A program made the position numbers and the translations under genes. This document shows positions 10,015-19,309 of a stretch of DNA of 64,000 nt, piece after piece (position 1 is the stretch's first letter; each line of letters starts with the position of its first letter). Source of the stretch: Kocuria coralli (GTDB lineage: Bacteria; Actinomycetota; Actinomycetes; Actinomycetales; Micrococcaceae); contig NZ_ML708610.1 of the NCBI RefSeq assembly GCF_008831305.1, forward strand, positions 310,001-374,000, given 5' to 3'. Under the pieces are notes generated by a model. The model was not told the origin of the DNA. It did not search any database and worked only from the letters and a program-made list of their open reading frames with translations.

Positions 10015-10539
10015 TCAGCCGGTCGCGTCCAGCGTCTCCTCGACGGACAGGCATTCCCTGTCCTGGCCGACGGTGGAGACCGCGCTGCCCAGATCGATCA
10101 GCGCGGTCGACGACGGCACCAGGGTGGTGTCGAAGGTCACCTCGAAGGCCGGATCGCGACCGTAGGTGACGGCCTGCCACTCGTCGTCGGCGTCCGTCTC
10201 CCGGATGATCCAGTCCACGTCGTTGACCCGGGTGCACATCTCCGTGGTGGGCGCTGGAGGGGTCACGCCGCAGCGCACGATCATGGCGGCGGGATCGCCG
10301 TAGGCCGTGGTCCCTTGACTGGTGGTCTCGCGCTGCTGCTGGCCGGAGATCTCCCCGGGCATCGCGAGCATCGCGGAGGCGCAGTCCGGATTGGCGGCGT
10401 CCGCCGCCGGTTCCACCACGGCAGCGCCGGCCCCGCAGCCCGTGAGCACGGCACCCAGCGCGACGACGGCGAACGCAGCCGCCAGCGGCGAACCGCTCCG
10501 GCGCTGGGCATGGCGGGGTACGGAGATCGAGAACGGCAT
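10015..10539 (-). CDS. DUF3515 lipoprotein
   Basis: 174 residues. The N terminus has a hydrophobic core followed by the lipobox LTGC, so it is exported and lipid-anchored. The remaining part has the conserved actinobacterial DUF3515 pattern: a PDCASAML segment and a second Cys in MIVRCGV. Two further Cys are present. Function is unknown. It regularly sits between ddl and thiL in this phylum. A TAGACT hexamer on the minus strand at 10551-10546 ends 6 nt before the ATG, which suggests a leaderless message. It is convergent with ddl. Confidence 0.85.
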   Translation of the reverse strand: MPFSISVPRHAQRRSGSPLAAAFAVVALGAVLTGCGAGAAVVEPAADAANPDCASAMLAMPGEISGQQQRETTSQGTTAYGDPAAMIVRCGVTPPAPTTEMCTRVNDVDWIIRETDADDEWQAVTYGRDPAFEVTFDTTLVPSSTALIDLGSAVSTVGQDRECLSVEETLDATG

Positions 10540-10545
10540 GGCTCC

Positions 10546-10596
10546 AGTCTAGTGAAGAGCGGTCCGCCTTCCGGTGTCCGAGGGGTCGGCTACCGT
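10546..10596. promoter_or_regulatory. Divergent leaderless promoters for the DUF3515 gene and thiL
   Basis: Minus strand TAGACT at 10551-10546 lies 6 nt before the DUF3515 ATG. Plus strand TACCGT at 10591-10596 lies 6 nt before the thiL GTG at 10603. Neither gap leaves room for a Shine-Dalgarno sequence, so both messages would start at or next to the start codon. Confidence 0.5.
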
Positions 10597-10602
10597 GAAC
10601 GC

Positions 10603-11757
10603 GTGACCATGGAACAGGGCAGGATGGAACAGGGCAGGAGAGAGGGCGCCGATGCCGGGCCCACGGTGGGCCAGCTCGGTGAGACCCGGCTGATCGGACG
10701 ATTCGCGCCCTTGCTGCGCCCGGGCCCGGCTGAACCGGCCTCGCCCTACGAGCTCCTCGGGCCGGGTGACGACTGCGCCGTGGTGGCCGCGCCGGACGGC
10801 CGGTTCGTGATCTCCACGGACACGCAGGTCCAGGGCCAGGACTTCGAGCTGCACTGGCCCAGCGGAGCGGAGTCCACGGGGTTCGACACCGGCCACAAAT
10901 GCGCGACCCAGAACCTGGCCGATGCCGCCGCTATGGGAGCGGTGCCGTCCTCGCTGGTGGTCTCCCTGGCCCTGCCCCCTGCTACTCCCGTGCGCTGGGT
11001 CGAGGACTTCGCGCGGGGCCTGCGCGCCGGTGTGCTGGCCTGCGGCGCCACGAGCTGCGGCATCGTGGGCGGGGACCTCAGTGCAAGCCGCGAGATCTCG
11101 GTCACGGCGACCGTGACCGGTGACCTCCAGGGGCGCCGGCCGGTCCGGCGGAACGGAGCGGAACCGGGGGATCTGGTGGTCCTGGCCGGTACGGTCGGTC
11201 GCGCCGCCGCGGGCCTGGACCTGCTGCTCAGCACCGACTACGTCCCGGGGCGCGATGCCGTCCTCGACGAACTCGCGGGGTGCCAGCTGCGCCCCGTGAG
11301 CCCGGTCGGGCTGGGTCCCGCACTGGCGCGCGCCGGGGCCACCGCCATGATCGATGTCTCGGACGGCCTGCTCCGCGACCTTACGCGTATGGCGGAAGCC
11401 TCGGGGATCGACGTCGCTCTCGACCCGCAGGCGCTGGCGGAACTGGCGAAACCGCTGGCCGCAGCGGGAAGGCTGCTCGTCCGCGACCCGCTCTACTGGG
11501 TGCTGAACGGGGGAGAGGACCACGGTCTGCTGTCCACAGTCCCCTCCCACGTCCAGCTACCCGAGGGCGTGCGTCCGTTAGGCTCGGTGCTGGCTTCGCC
11601 CCCGGGCCAAGAGGGGGCGCAGGCCGGACCGCTCGGCGGCAGCGACCGGGAACCGGCCCCCGACCGTATCCGGATCGGGACGACTCCGGTCCATGAGCTC
11701 CCCGCGAGGGTCCGAGGACGAGGATGGGACCATTTTGAATCACAAGAAGGCTTCTAA
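10603..11757 (+). CDS. thiL: Thiamine-monophosphate kinase
   Basis: ThiL phosphorylates thiamine monophosphate to thiamine diphosphate. The GTG at 10603 (384 residues) is chosen because it is 6 nt from a -10 hexamer; an ATG follows two codons later. Motifs of the PurM-like kinase fold are present: GPGDDCAVV with Asp pair near residue 54, GHKCATQNLADAAAMGA, GGDLSAS, DVSDGLLRDL and NGGEDHGLL. The N-terminal ~30 residues contain a short repeat (MEQGRMEQGR). The 3' end overlaps the next gene. Confidence 0.92.
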   Translation: MTMEQGRMEQGRREGADAGPTVGQLGETRLIGRFAPLLRPGPAEPASPYELLGPGDDCAVVAAPDGRFVISTDTQVQGQDFELHWPSGAESTGFDTGHKCATQNLADAAAMGAVPSSLVVSLALPPATPVRWVEDFARGLRAGVLACGATSCGIVGGDLSASREISVTATVTGDLQGRRPVRRNGAEPGDLVVLAGTVGRAAAGLDLLLSTDYVPGRDAVLDELAGCQLRPVSPVGLGPALARAGATAMIDVSDGLLRDLTRMAEASGIDVALDPQALAELAKPLAAAGRLLVRDPLYWVLNGGEDHGLLSTVPSHVQLPEGVRPLGSVLASPPGQEGAQAGPLGGSDREPAPDRIRIGTTPVHELPARVRGRGWDHFESQEGF

Positions 11758-12817
11758 CGCGACCGCGGTACGCCGGTGGCTGGAGATGGCTGCCCGTGAC
11801 CTCCAGGACCACGCCGATGTGCTCAATGCCCTCAACGTCTTTCCCGTGGCCGACGAGGACACCGGGACGAACCTGGCGCTGACGGTCTCGACGGCCTCCG
11901 AGGCGGCCGGCGTCCTCGAGACTCCGGACCTCAGCGAACTGGTGACGCTGGCCGGCCAGGCCGCCCTCGAGGAGGCGCGCGGGAACTCGGGGACCCTCTT
12001 CTCCGTGTTCCTCACGGCGCTGGGGCACGGCCTCGAAGGCGCCGACCGGCTGACCGCCGCATATCTCGCGGATGCGATGAGCGCCGGCTCGGTGCGGGCG
12101 TGGTCGGTGCTCTCCGATCCCGTACCCGGCACCATGCTCTCCGTCCTGCGGGAGGCCGCGGCCGTGGGCGTGCCCCGGGAGGGCGAGGCCGGATCGAATC
12201 AGCAACTCGCCGCGTACCTGCTCCAGCTGGTCGGTGCGGCGCAGGAGGCGGTGCTGGCCTCGTCCCACTCCCTGGAGGTCCTGCGGGGAACCCGCAAGGT
12301 CGATGCCGGTGCGCTCGGCATGCTCATCATCCTGGACGCCCTGCGCAGGGCGGTCGCGGGGCACGAGCCCGCCGGACCCCAGCTGTGGGCCGGATCGGGG
12401 GAGGCCACGGACGGCGCAGAGCCGGACGCGGAGGAGATCCATCCCGTCGACGAGGTGCTGGCCCGTATCGGATACGACCTCTACCCACCGGTGGATGACG
12501 CCGACACGGCCGTGCTGGAGGCCCTCAGGGAGGCGAACTCCGGCGTGGAGATCATGGCCACCCTGGACCTGACCGCCCTGGACGCCGCCGCCGTACGGTA
12601 CGAGCTGGCCGAGAGAGGAGACAGCGTGATCGTCTCCGCCGTCTCCCAGCTCGATGACGACACCTGGCGCTGGCGGGTCCACGTGCACGTCGAGGACCAG
12701 CAAATGGCCCTGGAGGTGCTGCGCGGCCGCGGTACGCCGCGCAATATCACCGTGACGGGCCTGGCCAAGGAGGACCGCATGCGCCGGGTACGGGTCGATT
12801 CCGCGGACCTGGACTGA
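11735..12817 (+). CDS. DAK2/DhaL-domain protein, FakA-like
   Basis: The preferred start is TTG at 11735, within the thiL 3' end, because LNHKKASNATAVRRWLE begins the conserved N terminus; an ATG at 11693 would add 14 residues. 360 residues. The DhaL fold shows NVFPVADEDTGTN, where the Asp residues hold Mg-ADP in dihydroxyacetone kinase and FakA, and then ARGNSGTLFS. FakA phosphorylates fatty acids bound to a FakB partner. Actinobacterial members in this thiL-recG position are uncharacterised, and I see no FakB gene here. The common PDGDTGTN is ADEDTGTN in this protein. A kinase role is inferred. Confidence 0.75.
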   Translation: MNHKKASNATAVRRWLEMAARDLQDHADVLNALNVFPVADEDTGTNLALTVSTASEAAGVLETPDLSELVTLAGQAALEEARGNSGTLFSVFLTALGHGLEGADRLTAAYLADAMSAGSVRAWSVLSDPVPGTMLSVLREAAAVGVPREGEAGSNQQLAAYLLQLVGAAQEAVLASSHSLEVLRGTRKVDAGALGMLIILDALRRAVAGHEPAGPQLWAGSGEATDGAEPDAEEIHPVDEVLARIGYDLYPPVDDADTAVLEALREANSGVEIMATLDLTALDAAAVRYELAERGDSVIVSAVSQLDDDTWRWRVHVHVEDQQMALEVLRGRGTPRNITVTGLAKEDRMRRVRVDSADLD

Positions 12818-12819
12818 CC

Positions 12820-15132
12820 GTGGCCACCCCCTCGCACCCGCGGCGCGGTGCCCTGGACACGCCCCTGCCCAAGGTCATCGGGGCACAGTCGGCCAAGGCG
12901 ATGTCCCAGGCCCTCGGCCTGGAGACCGTGGGCGACCTCCTGGACCACGTCCCGCGCAGGCTCGTGCACCGCGGAGAGCTGACCTCCTTCGAGGACCTCG
13001 AGATGGAGAGCCATGCCACCGTGGTAGCCGAGGTGGTCTCCGTGCGCACCCGGAAGATGCGATCCCGCCGGGGATCGATCACGGAGGTGACCATCACGGA
13101 CCGGTCCGGCGAGGCCGCCGACTTCCTCTACGCGGGGGGAGTCGACCGGATGACGCTGAGCTTCTTCAACGCCTGGACCGCCGCCCGTGAACTCTCCGAG
13201 GGGACCCACGCCCTCTTCAGCGGCAAGGTCACCCGCTACGGCGGCAAGCTGACCATGACCAACCCCCACTACGCGCCCCTGGACCAGGACGACGAGCTCG
13301 GCGCCCTGGACGCCATGGCGCACGTGGGCCGCCCGATCGCCGTGTACCCGGCCACAGCCAAGGTTCCCAGCGACCGGATCGCCACGGCGGTCCGTACCGT
13401 GCTGCCCGGCATCGACTGGTCCACGGTGCCGGACCCGCTGCCCCTGGGGGTCGCGGACCGGCACGGTTACACCGATCTGCCGACGGCCTACGAGCACCTG
13501 CACCTGCCCCCGGACGACCGGTCCTGGTATCGCGCCAAGGCCCGCTTCCGGCACACGGAGGCCCTGATGCTGCAGACGGCACTGGTACGCCGTCGTCGTG
13601 CGGTGCAGCTGCGGATGGCCCCGGTCCTCGATGGCCGGCACGATGGCGTGCAATCCCGCTTCGAGGCCCGGCTGCCGTTCGAGCTGACCCCGTCCCAGGT
13701 GACCGTGGGCGAGCAGATCGCCGAGGACATGGCACGGGAGCACCCCATGAACCGGCTCCTGCAGGGCGATGTGGGCGCCGGCAAGACCGTGGTGGCGCTA
13801 CGGGCCATGCTGCAGGCCGTGGATTCCGGGGCCCAGGCGGCACTGCTGGCCCCCACCGAGGTACTCGCGGCTCAGCATCTCGCCTCGATCGAGGCGGCGC
13901 TGGGTCCCCTGGCGCACGCCGGGACGCTCGGCGGGGACCCCGAGGGCACGAACGTCGTGCTGCTCACGGGCTCCATGCCCCAGAGCGCTCGCAGGCGCGC
14001 CCTGCTGGCCATCGCCTCCGGGGAGGCCGGGATCGTGATCGGCACCCACGCCCTGCTCTCGGACACCGTGCAGTTCGCCGGCCTGGGGCTCGTGGTGGTC
14101 GACGAGCAGCACCGCTTCGGGGTGGAACAGCGCGACCGGTTGCGCGATGCGGGTGACGGCCCCGTCCCCCACCTGCTGGTCATGACCGCCACGCCCATCC
14201 CGCGCACCGTGGCCATGACGGTCTTCGGAGACCTGGACGTGTCCGTCCTGGAGGGCCTGCCGGCCGGACGGCAGCCCATCTCCACCCACGTGGTGGGGCT
14301 GCAGGAGCACCCCAGCTGGGAGGAGCGGATCTTCGCCCGGGCACGGGAGGAGGTCGCGGCGGGACGCCAGGTGTACTTCGTGGCCCCGAAGATCGGTGAC
14401 GACGACGAAGTGCCCGGCATGACGCTCGCGGAATCCGCTGCCCTCCTGGCCCAGACGCCCCCGGCCGGCCGGAGCGCCAGGCAAGGGGACGAGGACAACG
14501 CCCCCGACCCGGCCGAGTCCATGGTCTCGACCGTCTGGCTGTCGGAATTGGTCGCGAGATCGCCCGAATTGGCCGATGTCCGCACCGCGGTGCTGCACGG
14601 GCGACTGGAGGCCCAGGAGAAGACCGGGATCATGGAGGACTTCGCCGCGGGGGAGATCGGGCTGCTGGTGTGCACCACCGTGGTGGAGGTGGGCGTGGAC
14701 GTCCCCAACGCCACTTTCATGGTGGTCTTCGACGCCGACCGGTTCGGCATCTCCCAGCTGCATCAGCTGCGCGGGCGGATCGGACGCGGCTCGCACGCCA
14801 GCACCTGCCTGCTGGTGACCCGGCGCGAGCCCGATCACCCCTCGAGGGAGCGCATCGACGCCGTAGCGGCCACCACGGACGGTTTCGAGCTGGCGCAGGT
14901 CGACCTCACCCTGCGCCGTGAGGGCGATATCCTCGGCGACGCCCAGTCCGGGGGACGCAGCACCCTCCGCCTGCTGCGCGCCCTGGACGACATCAAGATC
15001 ATCGAGAGCGCCCGGGCGGAGGCCGGGGAGATCCTCGACGTCGATCCGTCCCTCGAACGCCACTGGGGGCTGGCGCTGGCCATCGAGGCCTATCTGGACG
15101 AGGACACCGAGAAGTACCTGGAGCGTGGCTGA
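12820..15132 (+). CDS. recG: ATP-dependent DNA helicase RecG
   Basis: RecG remodels stalled forks and Holliday junctions. GTG start at 12820, 2 bp after the DAK2 gene; 770 residues, longer than the ~690 of E. coli. An N-terminal wedge/OB domain precedes superfamily-2 helicase motifs: Walker A GDVGAGKTVVAL, motif II DEQHRFG (DExH type), TATPIPRT and the Q-R-x-GRxGR region QLRGRIGRG. A polar insertion near residues 546-567 explains part of the extra length. Its stop overlaps the rsmD start by 1 nt. Confidence 0.95.
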   Translation: MATPSHPRRGALDTPLPKVIGAQSAKAMSQALGLETVGDLLDHVPRRLVHRGELTSFEDLEMESHATVVAEVVSVRTRKMRSRRGSITEVTITDRSGEAADFLYAGGVDRMTLSFFNAWTAARELSEGTHALFSGKVTRYGGKLTMTNPHYAPLDQDDELGALDAMAHVGRPIAVYPATAKVPSDRIATAVRTVLPGIDWSTVPDPLPLGVADRHGYTDLPTAYEHLHLPPDDRSWYRAKARFRHTEALMLQTALVRRRRAVQLRMAPVLDGRHDGVQSRFEARLPFELTPSQVTVGEQIAEDMAREHPMNRLLQGDVGAGKTVVALRAMLQAVDSGAQAALLAPTEVLAAQHLASIEAALGPLAHAGTLGGDPEGTNVVLLTGSMPQSARRRALLAIASGEAGIVIGTHALLSDTVQFAGLGLVVVDEQHRFGVEQRDRLRDAGDGPVPHLLVMTATPIPRTVAMTVFGDLDVSVLEGLPAGRQPISTHVVGLQEHPSWEERIFARAREEVAAGRQVYFVAPKIGDDDEVPGMTLAESAALLAQTPPAGRSARQGDEDNAPDPAESMVSTVWLSELVARSPELADVRTAVLHGRLEAQEKTGIMEDFAAGEIGLLVCTTVVEVGVDVPNATFMVVFDADRFGISQLHQLRGRIGRGSHASTCLLVTRREPDHPSRERIDAVAATTDGFELAQVDLTLRREGDILGDAQSGGRSTLRLLRALDDIKIIESARAEAGEILDVDPSLERHWGLALAIEAYLDEDTEKYLERG

Positions 15133-15695
15133 TGAGCCGGATCATCGCAGGAGCCGCGGGCGGGCTGCGCCTGGCGTCGGTACCGGGCACGGCGACCAGG
15201 CCGACGACGGACCGGGTCAAGGAATCCCTGTTCGCACGGCTGGACGCCTGGGGCATGCTGGCCGATGCCAGGGTGCTGGATCTCTTCGCGGGGTCGGGGG
15301 CGCTGGGCTGCGAGGCGGCCAGCCGCGGAGCCGCCGTCGTGGACCTGGTCGAGCGCGACCGGAAGGCCTTCACGGTCTGCCAGGCCAATGCGCGCACGGT
15401 CAACGCCGGCCTGCCCGGGGACGTGGTCACCCCGCACCGCCGCGCGGTCATGACCTACCTGGAGAACACGGACGGGCCCTGGGACCTGGTCCTGGCCGAT
15501 CCTCCTTATCCGCTCGGGGAGGCGGAGGTCACCGCGATGCTCGAGCAGCTGACCGGCCGGCTGGGGCCGGGCGGAGTCGTGGTGGTGGAACGTTCGTCCC
15601 GTTCACCGGAGCCGGCCTGGCCCGCCGCGATGCAGCGCCTGGAGCAGTCCACGCACGGGGAGACCGTCCTCTGGTTCGGCGAGGAGAGCGGCTGA
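15132..15695 (+). CDS. rsmD: 16S rRNA (guanine(966)-N2)-methyltransferase
   Basis: 187 residues. An SAM-binding Rossmann motif LDLFAGSGALGCEA lies at about residue 48, and the catalytic DPPY tetrapeptide (ADPPYPLGEAEV) follows at about residue 122. RsmD methylates G966 in the 30S head. The N terminus RIIAGAAGGLRL and RPTTDRVKESLF are family signatures. The ATG overlaps the recG stop, and recG-rsmD-(coaD) is the standard order; here coaD is separated by two genes. Confidence 0.93.
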   Translation: MSRIIAGAAGGLRLASVPGTATRPTTDRVKESLFARLDAWGMLADARVLDLFAGSGALGCEAASRGAAVVDLVERDRKAFTVCQANARTVNAGLPGDVVTPHRRAVMTYLENTDGPWDLVLADPPYPLGEAEVTAMLEQLTGRLGPGGVVVVERSSRSPEPAWPAAMQRLEQSTHGETVLWFGEESG

Positions 15696-15863
15696 CCATC
15701 GCGGTCCAGATGCCGGTCGCCGTGGTTTCATCGTGCATTCATGTTCTCCCGGCAGGCTGACTGCGTAATCGGCGACCGGGACACCACCTCCCGGCGCCTC
15801 TGACCAGCAGCATCGCCGGGGCCCGTGTGCAGGCGCTCCGGAGACGGACCGAGGAGCATACCC

Positions 15864-17270
15864 ATGAGGATCACCGTTCTGGGCACCGGGTACCTGGGCG
15901 CAACGCATGCGGCGGCCATGGCGGAGATGGGCTTCGAAGTCCTGGGCGTGGATGTGGACGAGCGGAAGCTGGAGGCGCTGGCGGCCGGTGAACTGCCCTT
16001 CCACGAACCCGGGCTGGGAGGACTGCTCAAGAAGCACGTGAACTCCGGGCGGCTCCGGTTCACCTCGGACTACGCGGAGGCGGGAGCTTTCGGCGACGTC
16101 CATTTCATCAGCGTCGGTACCCCTCAGCGGCCCGGGTCCTATGCGGCCGACATGACCTACGTGGAGTCGGCGGTGACCTCGATCTCCAGGCATCTGACCC
16201 ACGACGCCGTGCTGGTGGGAAAGTCGACCGTCCCCGTCGGCTCCGCGCGCGGCTTGCGGGCGCTCGCCAGGGCAGCGGCCCCGGAGGGCGTCGACGTCGA
16301 CCTGGTCTGGAACCCGGAGTTCCTGCGCGAGGGCCACGGGGTCCAGGACACGCTGCGTCCCGACCGCATGGTCCTGGGCCTGCCGGGTCCCGCCGATCGA
16401 GTCCGTCAGGGGGAGGACGCCGACCAGGAGAGCGCGGCCCGTCTGGAGGCCACGATGCGTGAGATCTACGCGCAGCAGCTCGACGCCGGCACCCCGCTGG
16501 TGGTGACCGACTACGAGACCGCGGAACTGGTCAAGGTGGCCGCCAACTCGTTCCTGGCCACCAAGATCAGTTTCATCAATTCCCTGTCCGAGATGACCGA
16601 GGCGGTGGGCGGGGACATCCGCACGCTGGCCGATGCGATCGGCATGGACGAGCGCATCGGGCGCAAGTTCCTCGATGCCGGCGTGGGCTTCGGCGGAGGG
16701 TGCCTGCCCAAGGACCTCCGGGCCTTGCGGGCACGGGCATCGGAGCTCGGGCTGGACCAGTCGGTCCGGTTCCTGGTGGAGATCGACGACGTCAACGTGC
16801 GCCGCCGTGACCACACGGTCGGCGTGGTGACCGAGATGCTGGGAGGCTCGGTGATGGGACGGCAGGTGGCCGTGCTGGGAGCGGCGTTCAAGCCCGAGTC
16901 CGACGACGTCCGGGACTCGCCCGCGCTCGATATCGCCGCCCGGCTGCATTCCATCGGCGCGGACGTGCACGTCTACGATCCCCAGGCCAATGCGAATGCC
17001 GCCAGGAGGTATCCGAGGGTGGACTACGTGGACTCGTTGCCGCAGGCCATCGCCCGGGCCGAGGTGGTCGTGCTGCTGACCGAATGGGAGGAGTTCCGCA
17101 CCATGACCCCGCAGCAGCTGGCACCCCTGGTCAAGCACAAGCAGATCCTCGACGGCCGCAACGTGCTCGACCCGGCGGAATGGGAGCGGGCGGGGTGGGC
17201 CTACCGCGCCCTGGGCCGGAAGGGCAGCACCGCTGGCGTACCTGTGGGCTCCGTTTCGATGGCGCGGTGA
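15864..17270 (+). CDS. UDP-glucose 6-dehydrogenase family protein
   Basis: 468 residues from ATG 15864, preceded by GAGGAG at 15851-15856. It oxidises UDP-glucose (or a related UDP-sugar) to the uronic acid with NAD. The Rossmann motif GTGYLGATHA is at the N terminus. The catalytic cysteine is in GFGGGCLPKD, and the central helix AANSFLATKISFIN and the C-terminal NAD/UDP domain (GAAFKPESDDVRDSPAL) match the family. A single-gene unit, convergent with the aminotransferase (9 bp between stops). Closely related UDP-ManNAc dehydrogenases cannot be excluded. Confidence 0.88.
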   Translation: MRITVLGTGYLGATHAAAMAEMGFEVLGVDVDERKLEALAAGELPFHEPGLGGLLKKHVNSGRLRFTSDYAEAGAFGDVHFISVGTPQRPGSYAADMTYVESAVTSISRHLTHDAVLVGKSTVPVGSARGLRALARAAAPEGVDVDLVWNPEFLREGHGVQDTLRPDRMVLGLPGPADRVRQGEDADQESAARLEATMREIYAQQLDAGTPLVVTDYETAELVKVAANSFLATKISFINSLSEMTEAVGGDIRTLADAIGMDERIGRKFLDAGVGFGGGCLPKDLRALRARASELGLDQSVRFLVEIDDVNVRRRDHTVGVVTEMLGGSVMGRQVAVLGAAFKPESDDVRDSPALDIAARLHSIGADVHVYDPQANANAARRYPRVDYVDSLPQAIARAEVVVLLTEWEEFRTMTPQQLAPLVKHKQILDGRNVLDPAEWERAGWAYRALGRKGSTAGVPVGSVSMAR

Positions 17271-17279
17271 GCCGGCGGC

Positions 17280-18581
17280 CTAGCCCAGCGCTTCACGCAG
17301 CCGTCGCATGCCCTCCACCAGGGTGGCCGGCTGCTTGCAGGCCGCCACGCGCATCCAGCCGTCGAACTGCTCGGCGTGCCCGGCCGAGGCGAAGGCCCGG
17401 ATCGGCAGGAGGGCAACGCCCGCTTTTTCGATCAGGGCGGGGGAGAGCCCGATGCTGTCGGTCACCCCGAGCCTCTCGTAGAGCGGCGTGAAGTCGGCGA
17501 CCACGTAGTAGGACCCGGAAGGATCGGCCACGGTCAGGCCGAGGCCGCGCAGCGTGTCGACCACCAGCCGGGACCGTTCGCCCTGTTCGGCGGCCAGGTC
17601 CTCGGCCCACGGATGCAGGTTCTCGAGGCCGGCGGCCACCGCGGCCTGCAGCGGAGCGGCGGGAGAGTGGGTCAGGTACGTCTTGATCGCCCGGGCGCCG
17701 GTCACCAGCTCCGCGGGTCCGGTGACCCATCCGATCCGCCAGCCCGTGGCCCGGAGCGTCTTCGAGGCGGAAGAGACCACGAGCGTTCGTTCGTCGAGTC
17801 GTTCTGCCAGGTCATGGTCGATCAGGGAACGTTCGTTCAGCGCGACCAGGGAGGCATGGTCCCCCTTGAACCGCAGGTGCTCGTAGACCTCGTCGGTGAT
17901 CAGCACCGCTCGGTGCTCGACCACCAGCTCGGCCAGCAGGCGTGCGGTGCCGGCATCCAGCACGGTGCCGGTGGGATTGTGGGGATCGTTGATGAGCACG
18001 GCCGTGGTGCGCTCGGTGAAGGCCGCTCGCAGCTCGTCCGGATCGGGTGCGAAGTGCGGAGGCCGCAGCGGCACGGGGCGCAGATTGGCACCGGCGAAGG
18101 AGACCACCGCCGCGTAGAGGTCGTAGTAGGGCTCCAGGACCACGACGTCGTCGCCTGGGGAGACCACGGACAGCAGGGAGGCCGTCAGCCCCTCGGCAGC
18201 CCCGACCGTGATCAGCACCTGCGAGTCGGGGTCCAGTTCGCGGCCCTGCGTCTCCAGCTGCTGGGCGGCGACGGCTGCCCGCAGCCGGGGGCTGCCCACG
18301 GCTGCCGTGTACTGGTTCTGACCGGAGCCGATCGCGGAGACGGCCTCGTCGAGCATGAACCGCGGGCCGTCCTCGTCGGGGAAGCCCTGACCGAGGTTGA
18401 TCGCGCCGTGCGCCGCTGCCAGGGCGGAGGTCTCGTCGAAGATCGTGGAGCGGAACGCTCCCGCATCGTCCAGCAGTCCTCCGCCGGAGGCCATGGCACG
18501 CCACGGGGCTGCCACGGCGCCGTCGGCGTCATTGACCGGGCGGCCGGATTCGAGGGTCGAAGGAAGCGGGCTGGAGCTCAT
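17280..18581 (-). CDS. Class I/II PLP-dependent aminotransferase
   Basis: 433 residues. Fold type I motifs are NLGQGFPDEDGP, NDPHNPTGTV, TDEVYEHL and the PLP-binding Lys in SSASKTLRATGWRIGW. The sequence resembles the kynurenine/methionine-aminotransferase and actinobacterial DapC-like group, and the substrate is not clear from sequence. The first ~40 residues are polar and outside the fold. TAGACT on the minus strand (18594-18589) lies 7 nt before the ATG, so the message is probably leaderless. It is divergent from coaD, with only 52 bp between starts. Confidence 0.85.
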   Translation of the reverse strand: MSSSPLPSTLESGRPVNDADGAVAAPWRAMASGGGLLDDAGAFRSTIFDETSALAAAHGAINLGQGFPDEDGPRFMLDEAVSAIGSGQNQYTAAVGSPRLRAAVAAQQLETQGRELDPDSQVLITVGAAEGLTASLLSVVSPGDDVVVLEPYYDLYAAVVSFAGANLRPVPLRPPHFAPDPDELRAAFTERTTAVLINDPHNPTGTVLDAGTARLLAELVVEHRAVLITDEVYEHLRFKGDHASLVALNERSLIDHDLAERLDERTLVVSSASKTLRATGWRIGWVTGPAELVTGARAIKTYLTHSPAAPLQAAVAAGLENLHPWAEDLAAEQGERSRLVVDTLRGLGLTVADPSGSYYVVADFTPLYERLGVTDSIGLSPALIEKAGVALLPIRAFASAGHAEQFDGWMRVAACKQPATLVEGMRRLREALG

Positions 18582-18588
18582 GAAGGAG

Positions 18589-18627
18589 AGTCTAGGAACC
18601 TTTCGGGCCCGGATTTCCTATTACGGT
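18589..18627. promoter_or_regulatory. Divergent leaderless promoters for the aminotransferase gene and coaD
   Basis: Minus strand TAGACT at 18594-18589 is 7 nt from the aminotransferase ATG. Plus strand TACGGT at 18622-18627 is 6 nt from the coaD ATG at 18634. The promoters point away from each other and leave no Shine-Dalgarno space. The coaD one helps decide its start. Confidence 0.45.
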
Positions 18628-18633
18628 AAGGAC

Positions 18634-19194
18634 ATGCCCGACGACGCCCAGACGCAGCCCACCGGTCAAGCACCCGCAGAGGCGGAAAGCCCCACCATGG
18701 CGGAGAGCGCGGAGACCGTCCGTCGCGCCGTCTGCCCCGGTTCCTTCGACCCCATCCACCGGGGGCACGTGGAGATCATCCGGCGTGCGGCAAGGCTCTT
18801 CCAGGAAGTCGTGGTGGCCGTCAGCGACAATCCCCGGAAGAAATACTTCTTCGACAGGGAGACCCGCCTGCGGCTGGTGCGAGAGTCCCTGGCCGGGATC
18901 AGCGGCGTCGTCGTCGAACCGCTCGAGGCCGGGCTGCTGGCCAGGTACGCGGCCGAGCGCGGCGCCGTCGCCCTGGTGAAGGGACTCCGCTCGGGTCAGG
19001 ACTACGACTACGAGCTTCCCATGGCCGCCATGAACCGCCAGCTGACGGACGTGGAGACGGTGTTCCTGCCCGCGGACCCCGAGCTGCTGCACGTCTCCTC
19101 CAGCCTGGTCAAGGAGGTGCACGGCCTGGGCGGCGAGGTGGGGCCCTTCGTCCCTGGCCCCGTGTACGCAGCCCTCCAGCAGCGTCTGACCTGA
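18634..19194 (+). CDS. coaD: Phosphopantetheine adenylyltransferase
   Basis: CoaD transfers AMP to 4'-phosphopantetheine in coenzyme A synthesis. The ATG at 18634 (186 residues) is supported by a -10 hexamer 6 nt upstream. A second ATG at 18697 would give the more usual ~165 residues, so the first 21 polar residues may be an extension. The nucleotidyltransferase signature is CPGSFDPIHRGHVEII (HxGH form), with RSGQDYDYELPMA for pantetheine binding and VSSSLVKE near the end. It stands alone, divergent from an aminotransferase. Confidence 0.93.
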   Translation: MPDDAQTQPTGQAPAEAESPTMAESAETVRRAVCPGSFDPIHRGHVEIIRRAARLFQEVVVAVSDNPRKKYFFDRETRLRLVRESLAGISGVVVEPLEAGLLARYAAERGAVALVKGLRSGQDYDYELPMAAMNRQLTDVETVFLPADPELLHVSSSLVKEVHGLGGEVGPFVPGPVYAALQQRLT

Positions 19195-19309
19195 GCTGCG
19201 CCAGGTCCGGGCGGGTTCCGGAAACGGGCCCCATTCGAGAGACCTTCGCCACGCCGTTCGGAGGCGGTTGAGCCCGAGGATGACAACCGAGTAAGATGGG
19301 CCGCTGGTA